Source of the DNA: Macrosteles quadrilineatus
Lineage: Eukaryota > Arthropoda > Insecta > Hemiptera > Cicadellidae
Assembly: GCF_028750875.1 (NCBI RefSeq)
Contig: NW_026542599.1
Location: 20,138,484 to 20,202,483, forward strand
DNA: 64,000 nt
Direction of reading: 5' to 3'
Positions 59,029 through 64,000 of this stretch are shown here, in pieces. A program made the translations under genes and the position numbers. The stretch's first letter is position 1. Every line of letters begins with the position of its first letter. Under the pieces are notes generated by a model. The model had not been told where the DNA came from. It saw only the letters and a list, made by a program, of their open reading frames with translations, and made no database searches.

Positions 59029-61039
59029 TATATTCAAACTTATGTATGGTTGAGGAGAACACCACGTAGTTTGGATTGGATGCTTGTTGTTATCTAGACC
59101 AGCTAACAACAGAGTTTTATTTTATGTTACCAAATTTCTGTCGTAGTCCAGGTCAAGGGGAACCTTTAGAGCCGATCTCCGCCATAATTATCTTCTATAA
59201 CAAAGTATTAAAAACGATATAATCAAAATATCAAAATATATAAAATAAAATATGAATATAATCAAACATACTTATAAAATAAGCTATTAACCTGCTGTAT
59301 TTATAAAGAACACAGGGTGTTTCTTAAATTTTACAAGTATACTGAGATATTTTTCCCGGTAAAACTGTAAAAATATGGTTATGAAATTGTTTTAGACTAC
59401 TAAGCTACTTATAAAAAAATCAATTTTCACGTATATGTTGGCTCTTCCTCTTGTGCAATAATCTTAATATGTATTTGCCTAATCTAGTCTGGTAGATAGA
59501 GGCACTTGAGAAAGGTTTTTGGTAGCAACCGGTTTAGTAAGTGTCAGAAAAAGATCCACCGAAATCGGACAATACCGGAAGTCGGTTTTTTCGATATGGC
59601 CGCCGTGATGCCCTCAAATCTACAAGACGGCTGTAATTTCGTCGATTTTTAGCTCAGAAATTACCGATTTCCACGAAAATGTTTAAACACATGTAAAACT
59701 GTATTTCCAACCTTGAATATGAATACCAGGCAGACCTGTCACTACCGAAAACCGTTGAAAAACCTTTTGTTGGAAATTGCTCTTTCTTGGAGATTTTTTT
59801 GGACCAAATCTACCCGTCTAAATCACAATTATTTGAGTATGCTAATGAGAGCCACAAAAAGTATGTGAGTTCCTTAATTCACGATTTAAATACTGATTTT
59901 AAATATTAATTTTTTATTGGCAAATCATGTCCAGAATACCCATCAAAAATACCATGATTATAAAATTCATAATGTAATAAAAATAATCATAATATTATAT
60001 TTCATATGATATGAAATAACAATATTTCTGGTCAGTTATTAGCTTAATGGCACCAAACTACGGAGTGCGTTAAAAATGTGTAAATACCAGACCTCAATTT
60101 TTTTTTATTTAATTTTAAAACTCTAAACATGTATTTATTTTGACAAATTAGGATTTAAAAGAACCCCCTTTCCATTAATTAACAATGCGTGCCTAAAAAT
60201 AAACTTCTAACACTTTAACCCGTAGGTAATCATATTTTGTCAATAACAAAAGAGAGTCATTTAAATGATTTTTCACTCCAACAACAAAAATGTATGACCC
60301 CTTTTTTGACGTATGCCCCTTTAAAAATATTATTTTTTTAATATTTATTATATTATGAATATTATTACTTTCAATAACGCATTGTGATATTTGTTGCTAT
60401 GTTCAATGGTGTAATACATCATATAAACAATAGGCCAAAGACAGCTGATATATTGTTCTAGCTTAACCATGTCTTCTCTATGTGTTTGCACAGTTGGAGT
60501 TGGAAGCACAAATGATCCGATGATAATTTAAATTAAAAGCCAAAAATAACAGTTTTCTATCATTTTACAACGTTTACAACCAATACTCTGATGAATTAAC
60601 ATTACAATTTAGTCGGTTTCATGCAAAAGTTAAAGCCGTTTCATTACAATTTGCGAAACTTACATTTGAAGGTCATAGATGGGAGTTCTAACAAAATTAA
60701 ATAACTGTTAAATTAACTTTGAAAATTTATAAAGATGAGGATGATTTATATTTTCTAAATATAATCCCTTTATTATAAATACATGACATTCAAAATTGTT
60801 TGATTGAAAATGAATTACATTGAAGATCTATAAGTCTTTCCCTGTGTAATTCTCATGAGAAACTATAATCAATTTACCAACTAATTATATGTTTAACTTT
60901 TTGAAGAAAGATATATCACAAATAAAATCCGGTTCAATACAACATAAACTGTTTGTTGTTGACAATTTACATCAAAAACAGCTCGAAACCATTAAATGTT
61001 TACGATGTGGTTTACCAACATGACATTGGCGATCAGATT
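59029..61039. other. Mostly unassigned sequence with one transposon-like end
   Basis: ACAGGGTGTTTCTTAAAT at 59313 resembles a TIR end, but no partner was found. A less AT-rich stretch, 59500-59770, reads like part of an unidentified repeat (GAAATCGGACAATACCGGAA). Confidence 0.35.
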
Positions 61040-62191
61040 GTTATGATGATAATGTCCGCTGTGGCTATCTAGTGATGACATTTGTACTGTTGGTCCTGTA
61101 AATTCCGTTGTGACGATGGCCAACCAACATTATACCACTTCTGTTTTAACCAGTAATAGTGATAATGTTTATTATCGGTTTCAATATGTATTTTTTTTAG
61201 TTTCAATAATTGTATTATCCCAATTTAGCCAATGTATGTGCGATTTGTTTTGTTGTTTTTTTTTTGTTTTTTTTACTCGTACATGATGTTTGGGCCGTTT
61301 GCTTACAACAGCAAAAAGATGCAATTTGCACATAAGCAATCCAAAATATGATAATAAACTATTTTCTTTTTCAACAACTAGTCTAGTATATTACTCACAC
61401 CTTGACTCCACCAAAATGATATCTACTAGTAGAATTAGTTCATATAAAATGCACTCAAGCATTGTTTCTAGTCCACAGAATCTTAAAGTTTTATTGCAAA
61501 TTCTTTTCATTCGCAAACAATGTATTTACTAAACCCTTTTCCAATTCGATTAAATTATAGAAAATAGTAGCCAACGTTAACAGAATCCTTCATAATATAA
61601 AATCTTTAACTATTTAAAACAGGTTCCTGAACAATTGTGTTCAAATAGTATTAGGGCTCGTAGCATTCCTTGATGTTTTAACATGTTTGATTCATTAACA
61701 AGTTTTTTAATGCACCAGCTTGTTTTTTTAAACAACAATTTACAAATGCGGATAGCAATATGATTGCAATTGCTTTTACACTCATTTATTACTCATTGAA
61801 CAAACCTAAATGTAAAAAAAAATTATTTTTCGCCACTTATCGCAGTTACATGAATTAGCTTAAGCCTTGAAAAAACCGTCTATTTCGACAAATTCAATAT
61901 TCCATCATTATTATACAAATATTTTAATTTTATTTATATTTGATCCAATTGACATTTCCTGCAATCACACGTTTCCAATATCACGTTATATATTAATATT
62001 GGTATATATTAATATATATGAATATATATTAATATATATGAATATATATTAACAAAAACAGTTGTTTTATCAACAGGGTTTTTGATGCAACGATATGTTT
62101 TGGGACACCAATTTACAAACGCAGTTAACAATTGCGCACCCGATTCAAAGAGTATTATGATCTAGTTTCTCAACAATTATCTCAAAAGACA
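61040..62191. other. Unassigned sequence, possible start of unit D
   Basis: TATCTAGTGATGACAT near 61068 also occurs at 9345 and 48509 in units A and C. Otherwise the sequence does not align by eye. A TATATTAA-rich tract lies at 61985-62050. Confidence 0.35.
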
Positions 62192-62355
62192 CAGACCAAT
62201 TGCCTCCACAGGAGACGTATGCTATGTTGTATTTGATGGTGACGTGACGTCAACAATATCAAGTTTACTGTCTTGTTATCCATCTCTTCACTGGTATTGA
62301 CTGATAAATTTATCATGGAGTGTTTGATATCAGTCACCACTTGATCAATTCAATT
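62192..62355. other. Conserved block E4, third copy (possible unit D)
   Basis: Shares AGACCAATTGCCTC, TATCAAGTTTACTGTCT and GATATCAGTCACCACTTGAT with the unit C copy. The frame seen in C is disrupted by an indel. It implies another duplication unit extending to the right. Confidence 0.55.
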
Positions 62356-64000
62356 GAACTTACCTATTAACATTATTGCGTTTATTTGTTTCTCATATTA
62401 AAAAAATGAATTATTGAATAGTTTAATTGACGCCAATTATAGTTTTTTGTATACAAATTTTTATTGTTGTGTATCCAGAAAACGTTATATTAGCTTTGGG
62501 ATTTTTTACAACCTTCAATTTAGTTAAGATTGCTCATATAAATCTTAAGCAATTTAACTTAATAATTATATTTATTGTAGACCCGTAACACATAGTTATT
62601 AGATTCTCCACTAGGTCTTTTACCATATGAAATGTGTAGAAAACCCATAATAATCTTATTAAGGGAAGACTTTTACTGTTACTCATACAGGCAAATATTT
62701 AAATACATTTTTTTGTTACTTTCGAAAGCTGTGTAAGCATATAATTTCGTAATAAATTGAAATCTAGTTAAATTTCGTATAATCTATTTTTTTTTTTTTT
62801 ACATGAATATTTCATAATCAACAGTTATACTTTTAGCGCAACACACCGAAATAGATTTTTCAGCCCTACCTAACACTAAATGAACATATTTGACCCTGTA
62901 TACAGAAAAAATATTTGATTATCGAGGATGATTTACCATTGAATTTCTGTAGGNNNNNNNNNNNNNNNNNNNNNNNNNNNNNNNNNNNNNNNNNNNNNNN
63001 NNNNNNNNNNNNNNNNNNNNNNNNNNNNNNNNNNNNNNNNNNNNNNNNNNNNNACTCGAAAAATACTATCGTAGATCCATCAAATTGAGATAAATTGAAA
63101 AACCTCATCAACCATCATCAATTACTAGAGTAGAACCGTCTAACACTCAAGAAAGATGTAAGACAATAATAGCTGAGCAGTGTTTGCATGAGTCTATAGA
63201 TCCTTCAGTTGCTTCCCAGATTCAATGGTGCATTGTTCCCTTTCTGTAAAAGCACTTACGCACTATCTTACATGAAATAGCAATTAAGGAACATCTTTCA
63301 ATATACTGTTGGTATTAAATCATTTAAATTTTGTAGATAAAATTTAAGACCATAGCTAAAAATCATATTTTATCAGAAATGCAATGTATTTGTCTCCTAA
63401 AAATAGTTGTACCATCGCTAAGATAATTATTGAATTCACGATATTAGTCCCTTCCAAGGAGTTCTCCAAGTGGATTAGTTAAAGTCCAATTAACGTAAAT
63501 TAATGAAATGTCTTAATCCTTCTAATCCTAATTTCCTGATAACTTTACTCGGTAGTTAACATTTCTTTAAATATATATTTTTTAAGTAAGCATTATATTT
63601 TAAAATGAATACTTAAATTTTATAACGTAAAAGTTAATATTAAAACATTGATAAACTTTTTTAAGGGAAAGGTTAAAAAAGGGATTTCCTAATACAAGTG
63701 ACAAGCCTGTAGTTTTAATCACTAGAATTTATCAGACCACTTGCCATAAAAATGCTCAACTCTTTGGGTCAACATAGATTGCCCTAGCCCTCAGTGTTCA
63801 CACTGTTCCTGGCATTTTGTTCCACATCACGGTCAAAGTCAAACTTCTTATTGAGTAGAATGCCTTGGACTGACTGCGAAAAACAAATATAATTAATTTC
63901 AGCTTCCGTCATTATGTCTGTGTCCACCATCATCAGTCCTACATTGTGTTAAAGTATTTTTGCGGGGTCTTACCTAACGTTTGCAGAGAGGAAACATTTT
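62356..64000. other. Unassigned right end with assembly gap
   Basis: Contains 100 N at 62954-63053. No gene, RNA or repeat is recognisable. The minus-strand frame across the gap is not real. Confidence 0.5.

Noticed and set aside
62866..63111. An 81-codon minus frame
   Set aside because: A third of it is N; there is no evidence of coding.
1..64000. Viral insertions, LTR retrotransposons, rRNA genes and bacterial genes
   Set aside because: I looked for polymerase, capsid and integrase motifs, long direct terminal repeats and rRNA-like GC-rich tracts and found none I could support.

Overview
This window looks like AT-rich intergenic or intronic DNA from an insect nuclear genome. I infer insect, perhaps hemipteran, from the repeats: tRNA-headed SINEs, PHD-finger non-LTR retrotransposons, A|T-inserting Helitrons, CAGGGTG-ended palindromic elements and an RTE-like 3' end. 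No sequence identifies the species. I found no complete host protein-coding gene. Nearly every long open frame lies in a transposon, a microsatellite or an inverted-repeat arm. All comparisons between copies were made by eye; no alignment was run.

Layout. 1-785 is a partial retrotransposon ORF1 running off the left edge. 1230-3639 is a 2.4-kb inverted repeat. 4511-5526 is a broken LINE ORF2 ending at an assembly gap. 5550-6423 is a rearranged copy of a dispersed repeat, here called family A. From 6424 the dominant feature is a segmental duplication. Unit A (6424-18885) is collinear with unit C (about 43671-55805). A shorter, diverged unit B lies at about 36120-39150, and a piece of a possible fourth unit (D) lies near 62192. 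Between A and B (19-34 kb) is a transposon-rich spacer: a Helitron, two Harbinger-like MITEs, SINEs, family A fragments, a MITE nested in a SINE, and a LINE split by a 3.3-kb Foldback-like element that itself carries a Helitron and an RTE fragment. Between B and C, and after C, lie mostly featureless AT-rich sequence and a 1.06-kb palindromic element.

The duplicated units act as an internal comparison. Short blocks (E1, E2, E6 and a splice-site block) are kept almost unchanged in A, B and C while most surrounding sequence in B cannot be aligned by eye. The splice-site block has a branch-point-like motif and a 3' splice site joined directly to a strong 5' splice site (CAG|GTAAG), with a second donor 27 or 38 nt downstream. 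This is the layout of a recursive splice site or a microexon, and it suggests the locus may lie in a very large intron of a plus-strand gene. Block E2 is either a small minus-strand coding exon or a TATA-type core promoter. Insertions present in only one of A and C can be defined against the empty site in the other.
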